Assembly: GCF_004116465.1 (NCBI RefSeq)
Contig: NZ_PDJV01000003.1
Span: 225,752 to 289,751 of the forward strand
Direction of reading: 5' to 3'
From: Arcobacter sp. F2176
GTDB lineage: Bacteria > Campylobacterota > Campylobacteria > Campylobacterales > Arcobacteraceae
DNA: 64,000 nucleotides
Below the pieces are notes generated by a model. The model was not told where the DNA came from, made no database searches, and saw only the letters and a list, made by a program, of their open reading frames with translations. The translations under genes and the position numbers were made by a program. Shown here one piece after another: positions 8,618 through 18,182 of this stretch. Position 1 is the stretch's first letter. The number at the start of each line of letters is the position of its first letter.

Positions 8618-9697
8618 TTAAATATTATAATCAGGTGGAGTATCATTCCACTCAAAGATAAAACACATAGGAAGTTTTCCAGATTTGTTTAGTATCTTAG
8701 CAGTTATTACACCTGAGATAAATATTGAAGCAATGGCTAAAAATGATGCAAAAGCTAATGTTGACATTCCTGTTAGTCCTTGTCCAATGGTACAACCAAT
8801 AGACAAAATACCTCCAACACCCATCAATGCACCACCAATCATATTATAAGTAACTCTATTAACTTTTTGTGTTGCAGTACATCCAAAGCTATATTTTTTA
8901 TTGAAAAATGACATAGAAAAAGAACCTAATATTACCCCACATAATAAGGCAATAGGGAAAGTGAAATAATTTACTTGATAAAACATAAATAACTCTAAAC
9001 TCTTAGAAGTAGGATAAACAAAACTAATACCAGAAAGATCAATAAGTCTTTCCATACTATCTTGTCCCATTACTCCTGTTATTGTCCAGGCAGCAGCTAT
9101 AATTAATCCAATTAAAAAACCGTCTATTAAAGTAAATATTCTTTTTACTTTTTTTGCTAAGAATAATAAAATTACAAATAAAATTCCTACTACAACATAT
9201 ATATTCATAGTACTATTTTCTATCATTGAAGAGAGTTCTAAAAGGGTTTTATTCTGTGTAAATGGAGTTAAAAAACCTTGAATAAGACCTTTTGCAGTTG
9301 CAAATCCAAAGATTCCTATAAATATTAAAGTAATAAGTGATTTTGAATCACCTTGTCCAAACTTGATTAGGTGTCTATTACTACAACCATCAGCTATCAT
9401 CATTCCTGTACCAAATAATAAACCACCAAATATAATAATAAAGTAGTTAACATCTTGTTTGTAATAAACTGTTTTTGTAAAATCTAAGTCAAAATAAGAG
9501 CCTACGATTTTAGTAGAGATTATGGCAACAATCATTGCAAATACAACAGAAGCACCTCTTCTTGTAGATTTTAATAAGATATAATCTTTGATTGAGCCAC
9601 TAAAGCAGAATTGATTTTTTTGAGCTATCATTCCAAATAGCATTCCAAGACCAAGACCTAAGATATTTATTATTTCATATATTTCTAAATCGAACAT
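8618..9697 (-). CDS. YeeE/YedE (TsuA-like) sulfur-compound transporter
   Basis: 359 residues, about nine hydrophobic segments in two pseudo-repeated halves. Each half has the conserved cysteine signatures of the family: GCSNRHLIKFGQGD in the first, GCTATQKVNRV and SIGCTIGQGLTGMS in the second. These cysteines relay thiosulfate or other sulfur anions through the inner-membrane channel. No TusA-like partner is adjacent, which is unusual for the family. It is convergent with nothing and stands alone with its own hairpin. Confidence 0.85.
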   Translation of the reverse strand: MFDLEIYEIINILGLGLGMLFGMIAQKNQFCFSGSIKDYILLKSTRRGASVVFAMIVAIISTKIVGSYFDLDFTKTVYYKQDVNYFIIIFGGLLFGTGMMIADGCSNRHLIKFGQGDSKSLITLIFIGIFGFATAKGLIQGFLTPFTQNKTLLELSSMIENSTMNIYVVVGILFVILLFLAKKVKRIFTLIDGFLIGLIIAAAWTITGVMGQDSMERLIDLSGISFVYPTSKSLELFMFYQVNYFTFPIALLCGVILGSFSMSFFNKKYSFGCTATQKVNRVTYNMIGGALMGVGGILSIGCTIGQGLTGMSTLAFASFLAIASIFISGVITAKILNKSGKLPMCFIFEWNDTPPDYNI

Positions 9698-9816
9698 TGT
9701 TCCCCTAACTTATAATTATAGTTTATCTTTCTAATAAAGGGCGATTATATTAAATATAAACTATAAAATAAGTTAGGCAGAATAATTAGATAAATATATA
9801 CGGGAATTTTTTAAAT

Positions 9817-10080
9817 TTAAATCTCTTGATTATCAGTTTTCATATCTTCTAATCCCTCAAGAATATCACTAGCTTGATCTTGTGTGATAGTTTTATTTTC
9901 TATATCAAGTAAAACATCGTCAAAGTATTTTTTTACTTCTTTCATGTATTTTAATTCATCTTTCAACTCTTTAGAGTTTTTCTTTTTCTCTAAATTTGTT
10001 TCAAGTTCTTTTATATTTTCAGTTACTTCTACTAATACATCAGTTTTTAGTAAATTTTCTAAATCTTTTATATAATCCAT
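9817..10080 (-). CDS. Small coiled-coil protein of unknown function
   Basis: 87 residues, highly charged and predicted almost fully helical (LENLLKTDVLVEVTENIKELETNLEKKK). No signal peptide, no cysteines and no motif I recognise. It lies 19 bases after the YhcH-like gene on the same strand and may be the last gene of the dctP-yhcH unit. Confidence 0.55.
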   Translation of the reverse strand: MDYIKDLENLLKTDVLVEVTENIKELETNLEKKKNSKELKDELKYMKEVKKYFDDVLLDIENKTITQDQASDILEGLEDMKTDNQEI

Positions 10081-10098
10081 TTTTTAACCTTTTATATA

Positions 10099-10572
10099 TT
10101 AATTATTTGTAGATATTTTTATTACTACTTTATAAATTTGTTCTGTCTTATCAACTTTTATACAAGGCTGATGTCCATCACTTGGATAAAAAATAGCTAA
10201 CTCTTTTTCTTTTATGTGTAAAGATGAAAATGCATTTTTTGTGTTGTATTTTGTAAAATCTTTTTCTTCATTGTAAGCTTCAATGATTTGAAGATCATCT
10301 ATATGTGATACATCCATAATTTCAGAGCCTTTTACTATATATTGAATATCAATATATTTTTTATGTGATTCAAAAAAACACTCACTTCTAGGCTTTGAAA
10401 AATATGTTTGTTTTAAAACAAACATATTTTCATTGATAAGCTCTTTTACACATTCACCATTTTTTATTTCAAAAATATCATTAGATATATTTTCTAAATA
10501 ATTAAATGCCAATTGGAAATTATCCTTTTTTATTTGATTTTTAATACAGTCCAATTTCCCAAATATTGCCAT
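10099..10572 (-). CDS. YhcH/YjgK/YiaL family cupin-like protein
   Basis: 157 residues. The motif run SHKKYIDIQYIVKGSE, then LAIFYPSDGHQPCI, then KVVIKI matches the family's small beta-barrel with histidine and glutamate metal ligands. Relatives occur beside sialic acid or other acid-sugar catabolic genes. It starts 11 bases after a TRAP-type binding protein gene, the same pairing seen in sugar-acid uptake loci, so a role with that transporter's substrate is an inference. Confidence 0.8.
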   Translation of the reverse strand: MAIFGKLDCIKNQIKKDNFQLAFNYLENISNDIFEIKNGECVKELINENMFVLKQTYFSKPRSECFFESHKKYIDIQYIVKGSEIMDVSHIDDLQIIEAYNEEKDFTKYNTKNAFSSLHIKEKELAIFYPSDGHQPCIKVDKTEQIYKVVIKISTNN

Positions 10573-10583
10573 TTATTATCCTT

Positions 10584-11645
10584 TTATAAATTATCTTTTA
10601 AATATAAATAATCAGACATCTTACTCCACTCTCTTACTTTTTTCATATAAGCATCTTGAGAATCTAAAATCTCTTTTAATAGTGGATTTTTAGCACTTAA
10701 ATCAACTCTTAATTCTTTATTTGCTTTTTTTAATGCAACCATAACATCTTTTGGAAGAGTTTTAACTTTTATATTTGGATACTCTTTTTTCATCTCTTGC
10801 CAAGCTGTGGCATTTAAATCATAGTCTTGAATATACATATCATATGCTGCAACTCTCATAGCAACTACTAATATTTTTTGTAAATCTTTTGGTAATTTAT
10901 TAAAAGAATCTTTATTTACCATAAATTGCATTTCACTTGCTGGTTCATGCCATCCTGTGTAATAAAATGGTGCAACTTTATGAAATCCCATTTTTATATC
11001 CATAGATGGTCCAACCCATTCAAGTGCATCAATTGAGTTTCTCTCTAGTGCCATAAAAAGTTCAGCAGGTGCTATATTTGTAACTTCAACTCCCACTTTT
11101 GCCATTATTTCACCTGCAAAACCTGGAATTCTCATTTTAAGACCTTTTAAATCAGCAACAGATTTGATTTCTTTTTTAAACCAACCACCCATTTGAACAC
11201 CAGTATTTCCACCTGGGAATGAGTACATACCATATTTAGAATAAGCTTTTTGCATCAATTCTAATCCTCCACCATAATAAAACCAAGCGTATTGTTCCGG
11301 AGCTGTAAGACCAAAAGGCATAGAAGTAAATGGTAAAAGATTAATATCTTTACCTTTCCAATAATATGAAGCACTATGTCCTATATCATATTGACCAGCT
11401 TTTACCATGTCAAAAACCCCAAAAGGTGCTTTGTGCTTATTTGCTGCATCAACTCTGATTTTTAATCTTCCATTTGACATCTCTTCTGCAATTTTTGCCA
11501 TATTTTTTGATGTATCAATTAGTGGAGATAGAGTTGGTCCCCAAGTAGTTGCCATTTTAAGTTTATATACTTTTTCATTGGCAAAAAGTTGTGTTGATAA
11601 TAATAATGCAAGTAAAAATATTACAATATTCTTCAAATTTCTCAT
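10584..11645 (-). CDS. TRAP transporter solute-binding protein (DctP family)
   Basis: 353 residues with a signal peptide (hydrophobic segment to about residue 22, cleavage after LFA). MATTWGPTLSP, LKGLKMRIPGFAGEIMAKVGVEVTNIAPAELFMALERNSIDALEWVGP is the DctP core, including the conserved arginine that contacts a substrate carboxylate. The WVGPSMDIKMGFHKVAPFYYTGWH stretch suggests the subgroup binding keto or hydroxy acids. No DctQ/DctM membrane genes are near, so the permease must lie elsewhere or be missing. Confidence 0.85.
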   Translation of the reverse strand: MRNLKNIVIFLLALLLSTQLFANEKVYKLKMATTWGPTLSPLIDTSKNMAKIAEEMSNGRLKIRVDAANKHKAPFGVFDMVKAGQYDIGHSASYYWKGKDINLLPFTSMPFGLTAPEQYAWFYYGGGLELMQKAYSKYGMYSFPGGNTGVQMGGWFKKEIKSVADLKGLKMRIPGFAGEIMAKVGVEVTNIAPAELFMALERNSIDALEWVGPSMDIKMGFHKVAPFYYTGWHEPASEMQFMVNKDSFNKLPKDLQKILVVAMRVAAYDMYIQDYDLNATAWQEMKKEYPNIKVKTLPKDVMVALKKANKELRVDLSAKNPLLKEILDSQDAYMKKVREWSKMSDYLYLKDNL

Positions 11646-11763
11646 TCTTTTCCTTTTTTATAGTAAAATTCGTCGCATATTATACACAAAACTTCTCTTC
11701 TAATAAGCTTATAAACTCCCCTTGCGTATAATCCTTTTTTAATTAAGTAAGAAAGAAGAATAT

Positions 11764-13596
11764 ATGATAGAACTTTCAAATGTCTCAAAGAGCTTTGGTA
11801 AACAAACACTATTCAATGAAGTAACCTTTAGATTAAATTCTGGGGATAAGATTGGATTAGTAGGAAGAAATGGTAGTGGTAAATCTACGCTATTTAAATT
11901 GATTTTAGATGAAGAACATCCAGATGCTGGTGAAATATTACAACCTAAAAATTATAAAATTGGTGCTTTGAAACAACATTTGGTATTTACAGAAAAAACT
12001 ATAACAGATGAAGCAGCACTTGCACTTAGTGAAGAACACAAATACGATATTTATAAAGTTGAGAAAATACTTTTTGGTCTAGGGTTTTCACAAGAAGATT
12101 TATTAAAAGATCCCTTATCTTTTTCAGGTGGATATCAAATCAGAATAAATCTAGCAAAACTACTTTTGACAGAACCAAATCTGTTACTTTTAGATGAGCC
12201 TACAAACTACCTTGATATTGTTTCATTAAGATGGCTAAAAGTATTTTTGAAAAACTTTGATGGTGAAGTAATTATCATCACCCATGATAGAGATTTTATG
12301 GATGCAGTTACAACTCACACTATGGGATTAGTACGAAAAAATCTAAAAGTAGTAAAAGGTGATACTCACAAGTTTTATGAAAAACTAAAAGAAGAAGATG
12401 AACATCACGAGAAACAAAAAGCTTCTCAAGATAAAAAAGTAAAACAATTAGAAGAGTTTATTGCTAAAAATAAAGCAAGAGCATCAACCGCTAACTTAGC
12501 CCAATCAAAGGTTAAACAACTTGAAAAGATGGATATCTTAGAAGATTTAAATTTTGATTCAACACTGAAATTTGATTTTAACTATAAAGATACACCAGCA
12601 AAAGTTTTACTTGATGTAAAAGATTTATCATTTGGATATACAAAAGATAACATACTTTTCAAAGATATTTCATTTACTCTACAAAAGGGTGAAACACTTG
12701 GAATCATAGGAAAAAATGGTAAAGGTAAATCAACACTTCTAAATACTATTGCAGGTGAATTAAAAGCTTTACATGGAGTTACAGAACTACATACAAGTAC
12801 AACCTTTGGACACTTTGGACAAACAAATATTTCACATCTAAATCCAGATAATACAATCATGGATGAAATCTATTTATCAAACAATAAATTGGGTGAAGGA
12901 ACTGTGAGAAGTATTTGTGGGGGTATGATGTTTTCAGGTGATGATGCTAAGAAAAAAGTAACTTTACTTTCAGGTGGTGAAAAAAGTAGGGTAATGCTAG
13001 GTAAGATTTTAGCAAAAGAAGTAAACCTTCTCTTCCTAGATGAGCCTACAAACCACCTTGATATGAGTTCAATAGAAGCACTTACCGTTGCTATTAAAAA
13101 CTTTGAAGGTTCTTGTATCATCGTAACGCATAGTGAAGAATTACTTCGAGCTGTTTGTGATAGATTGATTATTTTCTCAAATGGAAGCGCTGATTATTTT
13201 GATGGAAAATATGATGAGTTCTTAGAAAAAATTGGTTGGGAAGATGAAGATGATGCTCCGAAGAAGAAATCAAAACCAAAAGTAAATAAAAAAGAGAGCA
13301 AAAGATTAAGAGCTTTACTAGTACAAGAAAAAAGTAAGATAGTAAGTCCTATCAAAAAAGAGATTGATTCTTTAGAAAAAAAGATTATAGAAATAGAAAC
13401 GACAATAGAAAAGAAAAAAGATGAATTAGTAGATGTTACAAATAAAGGTGACAATAGCAAAGTAATGGAACTATCAAAAGAGATAGCAATACTAGAAAAA
13501 GAAGCTGAAACTAAATTTGAATCTTTAGAAATCTCTCAAACAAAACTTGATACTATTAATGATGAATATCAAATTAAATTAGAAGAGTTGATGTAA
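11764..13596 (+). CDS. ABC-F family ATPase
   Basis: 610 residues with two ATP-binding cassettes and no membrane segments. Walker A motifs are GRNGSGKST (near 37) and GKNGKGKST (near 318); signatures are LSFSGGYQIRINLAK and LLSGGEKSRVMLG; Walker B are LLLLDEPTNYLD and LLFLDEPTNHLD. The linker between cassettes and a C-terminal coiled coil (about residues 520-610) complete the Uup/EttA-like plan. ABC-F proteins act on the ribosome or, for Uup-like ones, on branched DNA; the C-terminal coiled coil favours the Uup type. A tyrosine-phosphatase-like gene starts 3 bases later. Confidence 0.88.
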   Translation: MIELSNVSKSFGKQTLFNEVTFRLNSGDKIGLVGRNGSGKSTLFKLILDEEHPDAGEILQPKNYKIGALKQHLVFTEKTITDEAALALSEEHKYDIYKVEKILFGLGFSQEDLLKDPLSFSGGYQIRINLAKLLLTEPNLLLLDEPTNYLDIVSLRWLKVFLKNFDGEVIIITHDRDFMDAVTTHTMGLVRKNLKVVKGDTHKFYEKLKEEDEHHEKQKASQDKKVKQLEEFIAKNKARASTANLAQSKVKQLEKMDILEDLNFDSTLKFDFNYKDTPAKVLLDVKDLSFGYTKDNILFKDISFTLQKGETLGIIGKNGKGKSTLLNTIAGELKALHGVTELHTSTTFGHFGQTNISHLNPDNTIMDEIYLSNNKLGEGTVRSICGGMMFSGDDAKKKVTLLSGGEKSRVMLGKILAKEVNLLFLDEPTNHLDMSSIEALTVAIKNFEGSCIIVTHSEELLRAVCDRLIIFSNGSADYFDGKYDEFLEKIGWEDEDDAPKKKSKPKVNKKESKRLRALLVQEKSKIVSPIKKEIDSLEKKIIEIETTIEKKKDELVDVTNKGDNSKVMELSKEIAILEKEAETKFESLEISQTKLDTINDEYQIKLEELM

Positions 13597-13598
13597 AA

Positions 13599-14048
13599 AT
13601 GAAAACTGAAGCTATTTTAAACTACATAAAAATCAATGACAATATCTCAACAGCTGGTCAGCCCAAAGAGGCTGAACTAGAAATATTAGCAAATGATGGT
13701 TTTGAAGTAGTGATAAATCTTGCTTTATCAAGTGCAACAAATGCCTTAGAAAATGAAGATAAAATAGTTTCAACGCTAGGTATGACTTATATTCATCTTC
13801 CTGTGGATTTTGAATATCCTACAAAAGATGATTTAAAACTTTTTTTAACTCTTTTATCTTCCCTTGAGGGCAAAAAAGTGTTTGTACATTGTGCTTTAAA
13901 TTATAGAGTAAGTGCTTTTATGTATGTTTATCATAAATACTTTTTAAAAACTCCTTTTGATGAGATAGATTTATCTCTTCTCGAAGAATGGAAACCTTCT
14001 CCTATCTGGCAAGATATTTTAAAAATAGAGTTTGAAGAGCTAAGCTAA
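13599..14048 (+). CDS. Dual-specificity-like protein tyrosine phosphatase (DUF442-like)
   Basis: 149 residues. ISTAGQPKEAELEILANDGFEVVINLAL is the N-terminal motif of the small bacterial phosphatase family that includes the beta-lactamase-hydrolase-like group. FVHCALNYRVSAFMYVY gives the CX5R active-site loop (HCALNYRVS). Substrate unknown. Starts 3 bases after the ABC-F gene, so the two are co-transcribed. Confidence 0.75.
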   Translation: MKTEAILNYIKINDNISTAGQPKEAELEILANDGFEVVINLALSSATNALENEDKIVSTLGMTYIHLPVDFEYPTKDDLKLFLTLLSSLEGKKVFVHCALNYRVSAFMYVYHKYFLKTPFDEIDLSLLEEWKPSPIWQDILKIEFEELS

Positions 14049-14070
14049 GAAAAATTTCCTAGCTTATTTT
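14041..14070. terminator. Bidirectional terminator between convergent genes
   Basis: TAAGCTA / TAGCTTA 7-bp stem with a 12-nt loop, followed by TTTT on the plus side. It overlaps the ends of both convergent genes. Confidence 0.55.
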
Positions 14071-14795
14071 AAAGTAGATTCTAAGATCTCTGTAAATCTT
14101 CTCCATGATTTTTCATCTGCAACTTTGTGATATCTACTTGAACCAATGACAGAAAAGGCATGTGGTGCACCACTATATGTTGTCATTTCGTGAGTTATTC
14201 CATTCTCTTCTAACTCCATAGCCAAATTAGCGAACTCCTGTAAACTAACAGCTTTGTCAGCACTTCCATGAAATACTACAATAGAACCTTTTGTATTGGA
14301 ATAATTTTCACCAATAGGAGTTTGTAATCCTCCATGAAAAGTGATAAATGATTTTAAATCTCCACCATTTCTAGCAAATTCCAAAATAGCAGCTCCCCCA
14401 AAACAATATCCTACTCCAACGGCATTTGATACATTTGCTCCTAATTTTTTAGCTTCATTATATCCTGCATAAAGAAGTCTTTTCATTTTTGCTCTATTTT
14501 GATAAAGTTCATTTGTTAGTTTTTTCTTGTCTTCTGTTTGGGTTGGTCTTATACCTTTTCCATATAAATCAACTGCAAATGTTGCATAACCCAAATCATA
14601 AAGCATCTTTGCTCTTTTTACTTCATAATCAGTAACTCCATCCCAATCATGAACCATATAGATAAGTGGTGCATCTTTTGAAGGAGAACTATAATACCCT
14701 TCATACTCTTTTCCATCGATATTATATGTAACAAAGCCACTATTTGCAAAAGCAAAACCACTTAAAACAAATATCAACATAATTATCTTTTTCAT
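14064..14795 (-). CDS. Periplasmic dienelactone hydrolase family protein
   Basis: 243 residues with a signal peptide (MKKIIMLIFVLSGFAFA). The alpha/beta hydrolase core has the cysteine nucleophile in GVGYCFGG (near 127), the acid in FHGSADKAV (near 176) and the histidine in GAPHAF (near 213): the Cys-Asp-His triad of dienelactone hydrolases. The early segment YMVHDWDGVTDYEVKRAKMLYDLGYATFAVDLYGKG is typical. Exported members of this family are common but their substrates are mostly unknown. Confidence 0.82.
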   Translation of the reverse strand: MKKIIMLIFVLSGFAFANSGFVTYNIDGKEYEGYYSSPSKDAPLIYMVHDWDGVTDYEVKRAKMLYDLGYATFAVDLYGKGIRPTQTEDKKKLTNELYQNRAKMKRLLYAGYNEAKKLGANVSNAVGVGYCFGGAAILEFARNGGDLKSFITFHGGLQTPIGENYSNTKGSIVVFHGSADKAVSLQEFANLAMELEENGITHEMTTYSGAPHAFSVIGSSRYHKVADEKSWRRFTEILESTLK

Positions 14796-14946
14796 TGTAA
14801 TTCCTTTGTTGTGATAAAAAATCTTACTAAATCTTATACATAGTAAACTTAAATATTTATATTAATAATTTCTTTATTTTAATAGAAATAATTATTTTAG
14901 AATTCTTTAGTTAGAATACACACTAACTAAATAAAATGGACTTTTT

Positions 14947-16053
14947 TTGAAAATAGAGACTAAAATAGCTAAATTTACGACTCCTTTACACCTAGAAAGT
15001 GGACGAATTTTAGAACCTTATGAAATAAAATACGAAACCTACGGAGAATTAAACCAAGATAAATCAAATGTAATCGTTATCTGTCATGCTTTAAGTGGCT
15101 CTCATCATGCAGCTGGAAGATATGAAAATGAAGCGAAACCGGGTTGGTGGGATAATTTTATAGGTGATGGCAAAACTATTGATACTACAAAATACTTTGT
15201 AATCTGTACAAATAATCTTGGCTCTTGTTTTGGTTCAACTTCGCCAATGAGTCCTATGAATAAAGCAGGAGAAGCATACAGACTTAAATTCCCAGTTTTG
15301 GCCATAACAGATATCGTAAAAGCTCAAAAAAGACTTTTTACTTCCCTTGGTATAGAACATGTAAAAGCAGTTATTGGTGGAAGTATGGGTGGTATGCAAG
15401 CACTTTGTTATTCTATTGAGTATCCAGATTTTGCAGATACAATTATAGCTATGGCAACAACAGCATACACAAGACCTTGGGCAATAGCAGTAAATAAAAT
15501 AGCAATGGAATCCATAAGAAATGATCCAGCTTTTAAAAATGGAAACTACACAAAAGGTGACCTTATAGCAAATGGTTTACCAGGACTTGCAATTGGTAGG
15601 ATGGCAGGACTGATTGCCTATGTGGGACCAAACTCTATGAATAATAAATTTGGTAGAAATTATGTAGAAACAGATGGTCTTTATGAACTTTTTGGTAGAT
15701 TTGAAGTTGAGAGATATTTAGAATACAATGCTTACAATTTTCCAAAGATATTTGACCCCTTATCATATTTGTATGTTTGTAAGACTATGAATATTTTCGA
15801 TGCAGCAAGGGGAACAGATAAGTTGCCAGATGCCTTATCAAAGATAAAATGTGACCTTCATCTTATCTCTTTTTCTGATGATGTTTTATTTTTCCCACAA
15901 GAGATGGAAGAGATTTATAATATAATGAGAGATATGAATATGGAAAATGTAAAGTATAAAATGATAGAATCTACACATGGACATGATTCATTTTTGGTGG
16001 AACTTGATAAGTTCAAAGATTATGTAGTCGATATATTGGAGAAAAAAATATGA
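14947..16053 (+). CDS. metX: Homoserine O-acetyltransferase
   Basis: 368 residues, full length. The family N terminus (KFTTPLHLESGRILEPYEIKYETYGELN), the oxyanion region CHALSGSHH, and the nucleophile elbow GGSMGGMQAL near residue 148 are clear; the C-terminal acid and histidine are near DDVLFFPQ and THGHDSFLVE. It activates homoserine with acetyl-CoA for methionine synthesis. The start appears to be TTG: the only nearby upstream ATG (14936) is out of frame, and the protein begins at the expected family position. Overlaps xseB by 4 bases. Confidence 0.92.
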   Translation: MKIETKIAKFTTPLHLESGRILEPYEIKYETYGELNQDKSNVIVICHALSGSHHAAGRYENEAKPGWWDNFIGDGKTIDTTKYFVICTNNLGSCFGSTSPMSPMNKAGEAYRLKFPVLAITDIVKAQKRLFTSLGIEHVKAVIGGSMGGMQALCYSIEYPDFADTIIAMATTAYTRPWAIAVNKIAMESIRNDPAFKNGNYTKGDLIANGLPGLAIGRMAGLIAYVGPNSMNNKFGRNYVETDGLYELFGRFEVERYLEYNAYNFPKIFDPLSYLYVCKTMNIFDAARGTDKLPDALSKIKCDLHLISFSDDVLFFPQEMEEIYNIMRDMNMENVKYKMIESTHGHDSFLVELDKFKDYVVDILEKKI

Positions 16054-16250
16054 GTGAAGAAATAAAAGAAGAATTAAGTTTCGAAGAAAAAGTTGAAAAT
16101 GCAAAAGAATTATTAGAAAAGTTAGCAAATCCAGATATAACATTGAGTTCATCTGTAGAGATATATAAAAATGGTATGAAAGAACTTGATGATGCCCAAA
16201 AACTTTTAGAAACTTCAAAACTTCAATTCAAAGAACTATCTGAAAAATAA
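16050..16250 (+). CDS. xseB: Exodeoxyribonuclease VII small subunit
   Basis: 66 residues. FEEKVENAKELLEKLANPDITLSSSVEIYKNGMKELDDAQKLLE is the two-helix XseB fold, which caps the coiled coil of XseA. The complex degrades single-stranded DNA. Overlap with metX (ATGA) implies coupling; xseA is not in the window. This gene marks the left edge of the accessory block that follows. Confidence 0.88.
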   Translation: MSEEIKEELSFEEKVENAKELLEKLANPDITLSSSVEIYKNGMKELDDAQKLLETSKLQFKELSEK

Positions 16251-16327
16251 AAATATAACAATTTGATATATTTTTTGTAACTATAAAAAATATTTGATAA
16301 ACTTTTCTTACTATTTAGGAGAAGTTT

Positions 16328-16990
16328 ATGAAAACCATATCACAACTACAATCATTAGATAAACCAAGGGAAAGACTTTTAAAGTATGGTACTAGTGCTT
16401 TAAAAAACTACGAACTAATAGCTGTACTACTAGGAAGTGGAGTAAAAGGCAAAGATATCATAAAACTTTCACATGAAATAGAAAAGTTCTTTGATTCAAA
16501 TTTTGAAAATATAGATTTAAAAACCCTACTTAAAATACACGGACTAGGAACTGCAAAAGCTAGTCAAATAATATCTGCAATAGAACTGTCAAAAAGATAC
16601 CTAATAGATACTCAAAATTATAAAATAAACTCTGCTAGTGATGTATACGAAGAACTAAAACCCTACAAAAACAAACGCCAAGAATACTTCCTAACTCTAT
16701 ATTTAGATGGAGCAAACAATCTAATCGAAACCAAAATCATCACAATAGGAACACTAAACCAAAGCCTAGTGCACCCAAGAGAAGTATTTTCCCACGCCAT
16801 AGAAAAAAGATGCGCCAGCATAATTGTAGCCCACAATCACCCAAGTGGCATACTAAAACCAAGCAGTGAAGATATCAATGTAACACAAAGATTAAAAGAA
16901 TCAGGAAAGATTTTAGGTATAGAACTTTTAGATCATGTAATATTTACAAATGAGGGGTTTGTCAGTTTGAATGAAGAGGGCGTGTTGTGA
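16328..16990 (+). CDS. radC: RadC family JAB-domain protein
   Basis: 220 residues. The N-terminal helix-hairpin-helix region (PRERLLKYGTSALKNYELIAVLLGSGVKG, then IHGLGTAKASQI) is followed by the JAMM metal site, with HNHPSG near 168 and a following S/D pair. The RadC name is historical; its role in repair is doubtful, and relatives are frequent beside restriction systems and mobile elements. AGGAG stands 7 bases before the ATG. It opens an accessory block with a BRO protein and hsdRMS. Confidence 0.85.
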   Translation: MKTISQLQSLDKPRERLLKYGTSALKNYELIAVLLGSGVKGKDIIKLSHEIEKFFDSNFENIDLKTLLKIHGLGTAKASQIISAIELSKRYLIDTQNYKINSASDVYEELKPYKNKRQEYFLTLYLDGANNLIETKIITIGTLNQSLVHPREVFSHAIEKRCASIIVAHNHPSGILKPSSEDINVTQRLKESGKILGIELLDHVIFTNEGFVSLNEEGVL

Positions 16991-17035
16991 TAGAATTGTA
17001 TTAAATAAAATTCTTAGATAATTGTTGTAAAATAG

Positions 17036-17054
17036 GTACTTTAATAAAAAGTAC
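17036..17054. promoter_or_regulatory. Inverted repeat upstream of the BRO-N gene
   Basis: GTACTTT / AAAGTAC with a 5-nt spacer, 34 bases before the BRO-N start. It could be an operator or a short hairpin; nothing in the sequence decides between these. Confidence 0.3.
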
Positions 17055-17087
17055 GAGATACAAATTAAAAAATTGTGGAGGTACAAT

Positions 17088-17921
17088 ATGGATGATAAAA
17101 ATAGTATAAAAATATTTGAAGATAAAAAAGTAAGAACTCTTTGGGATGAAGAAAAAGAGCAGTGGTTTATTTCAATTATTGATGTGATTGAAGTACTAAC
17201 CCAAAGTGATAGACCCAGAAAGTATTGGAGTGACTTAAAAGCTAAGTTAAAAAAAGAGGGAAGTGAGTTGTCCGAAAAAATCGGACAACTGAAAATGAAA
17301 TCTTCTGATGGAAAATTTTACAAAACAGATGTAGCCACAACTGAGCAACTTTTTAGACTCATTCAATCAATCCCCTCACCAAAAGCTGAGCCATTTAAAC
17401 TTTGGTTGGCAAAGTTAGGACAAGAGCGACTTGATGAGATGAGTGATCCTGAACTTAGTATCGATAGAGCTTTGAAACAATATTTAGAATTAGGTTATAG
17501 TGAGAATTGGATAAATCAAAGACTAAAAAGTATCGAAATACGAAAAGAGCTTACCGATGAGTGGAAAAGTATAGGCTTAAAAGAGGGATTTGAATTTGCT
17601 ACCTTGACGGACATCATCACAAAAACTTGGTCAGAAAAAACCACCAAAGAGTACAAAATACTCAAAGGGCTTAAAAAAGAGAATTTAAGAGACAATATGA
17701 CAAATACGGAGCTTATTTTAAATATGTTGGCAGAAGCTTCTACCAAAGATATATCACAAGTAACCAATCCAAAAGATTTAGAAGAAAGTAAAATAGTAGC
17801 TTCACAAGGTGGTAATGTAGCCAAAGTAGCAAGAGAAGCACTTGAATCAAAAACAGGTAAAAAAGTTGTCACAAGTAAAAATGCGAAAAATATCTTAGAG
17901 AATCAAAAGAAAATAGAGTGA
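17088..17921 (+). CDS. BRO-N domain protein (DinD/phage antirepressor-like)
   Basis: About 277 residues. KIFEDKKVRTLWDEEKEQWFISIIDVIEVLTQSDRPRKYWSDLK is a BRO-N domain, with later segments FKLWLAKLGQERLDE and the C-terminal KDISQVTNPKDLEESKIVASQGGNVAKVAREALESKTGKKVV typical of long bacterial BRO proteins related to DNA-damage-inducible DinD. I chose the ATG at 17088 because GGAGG lies 7 bases upstream; an earlier ATG at 17073 precedes that site. Such genes commonly accompany mobile or defence loci. The molecular role here is unknown. Confidence 0.78.
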   Translation: MDDKNSIKIFEDKKVRTLWDEEKEQWFISIIDVIEVLTQSDRPRKYWSDLKAKLKKEGSELSEKIGQLKMKSSDGKFYKTDVATTEQLFRLIQSIPSPKAEPFKLWLAKLGQERLDEMSDPELSIDRALKQYLELGYSENWINQRLKSIEIRKELTDEWKSIGLKEGFEFATLTDIITKTWSEKTTKEYKILKGLKKENLRDNMTNTELILNMLAEASTKDISQVTNPKDLEESKIVASQGGNVAKVAREALESKTGKKVVTSKNAKNILENQKKIE

Positions 17922-17970
17922 TGAAAAAATACAGAAGAAATTGTGATTTGCTTTCAAATAAAACTCATTA

Positions 17971-17991
17971 AGATATGCTCCCAGCATATCT
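17971..17991 (+). terminator. Hairpin in the gap before hsdR
   Basis: Perfect 9-bp stem AGATATGCT / AGCATATCT with a CCC loop, 50 bases after the BRO-N stop. The U-tract is weak. The rest of the 261-base gap (17922-18182) holds no gene I can support. Confidence 0.45.
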
Positions 17992-18182
17992 CTTTACATT
18001 CAAACACAGTTATTTGAGGATTACGCAAATCAAAATCAACAATTTAACGATTGCAGATGTTGAATATAAGGGATTAGGACATTTCATTTTTTGATTTATA
18101 AAAACTATTTTATATTTTAGCCGTATCACTACTATGTTTTAGTAAAATAATATTCTTAAATTTATGATACCTTGGAAAATAA

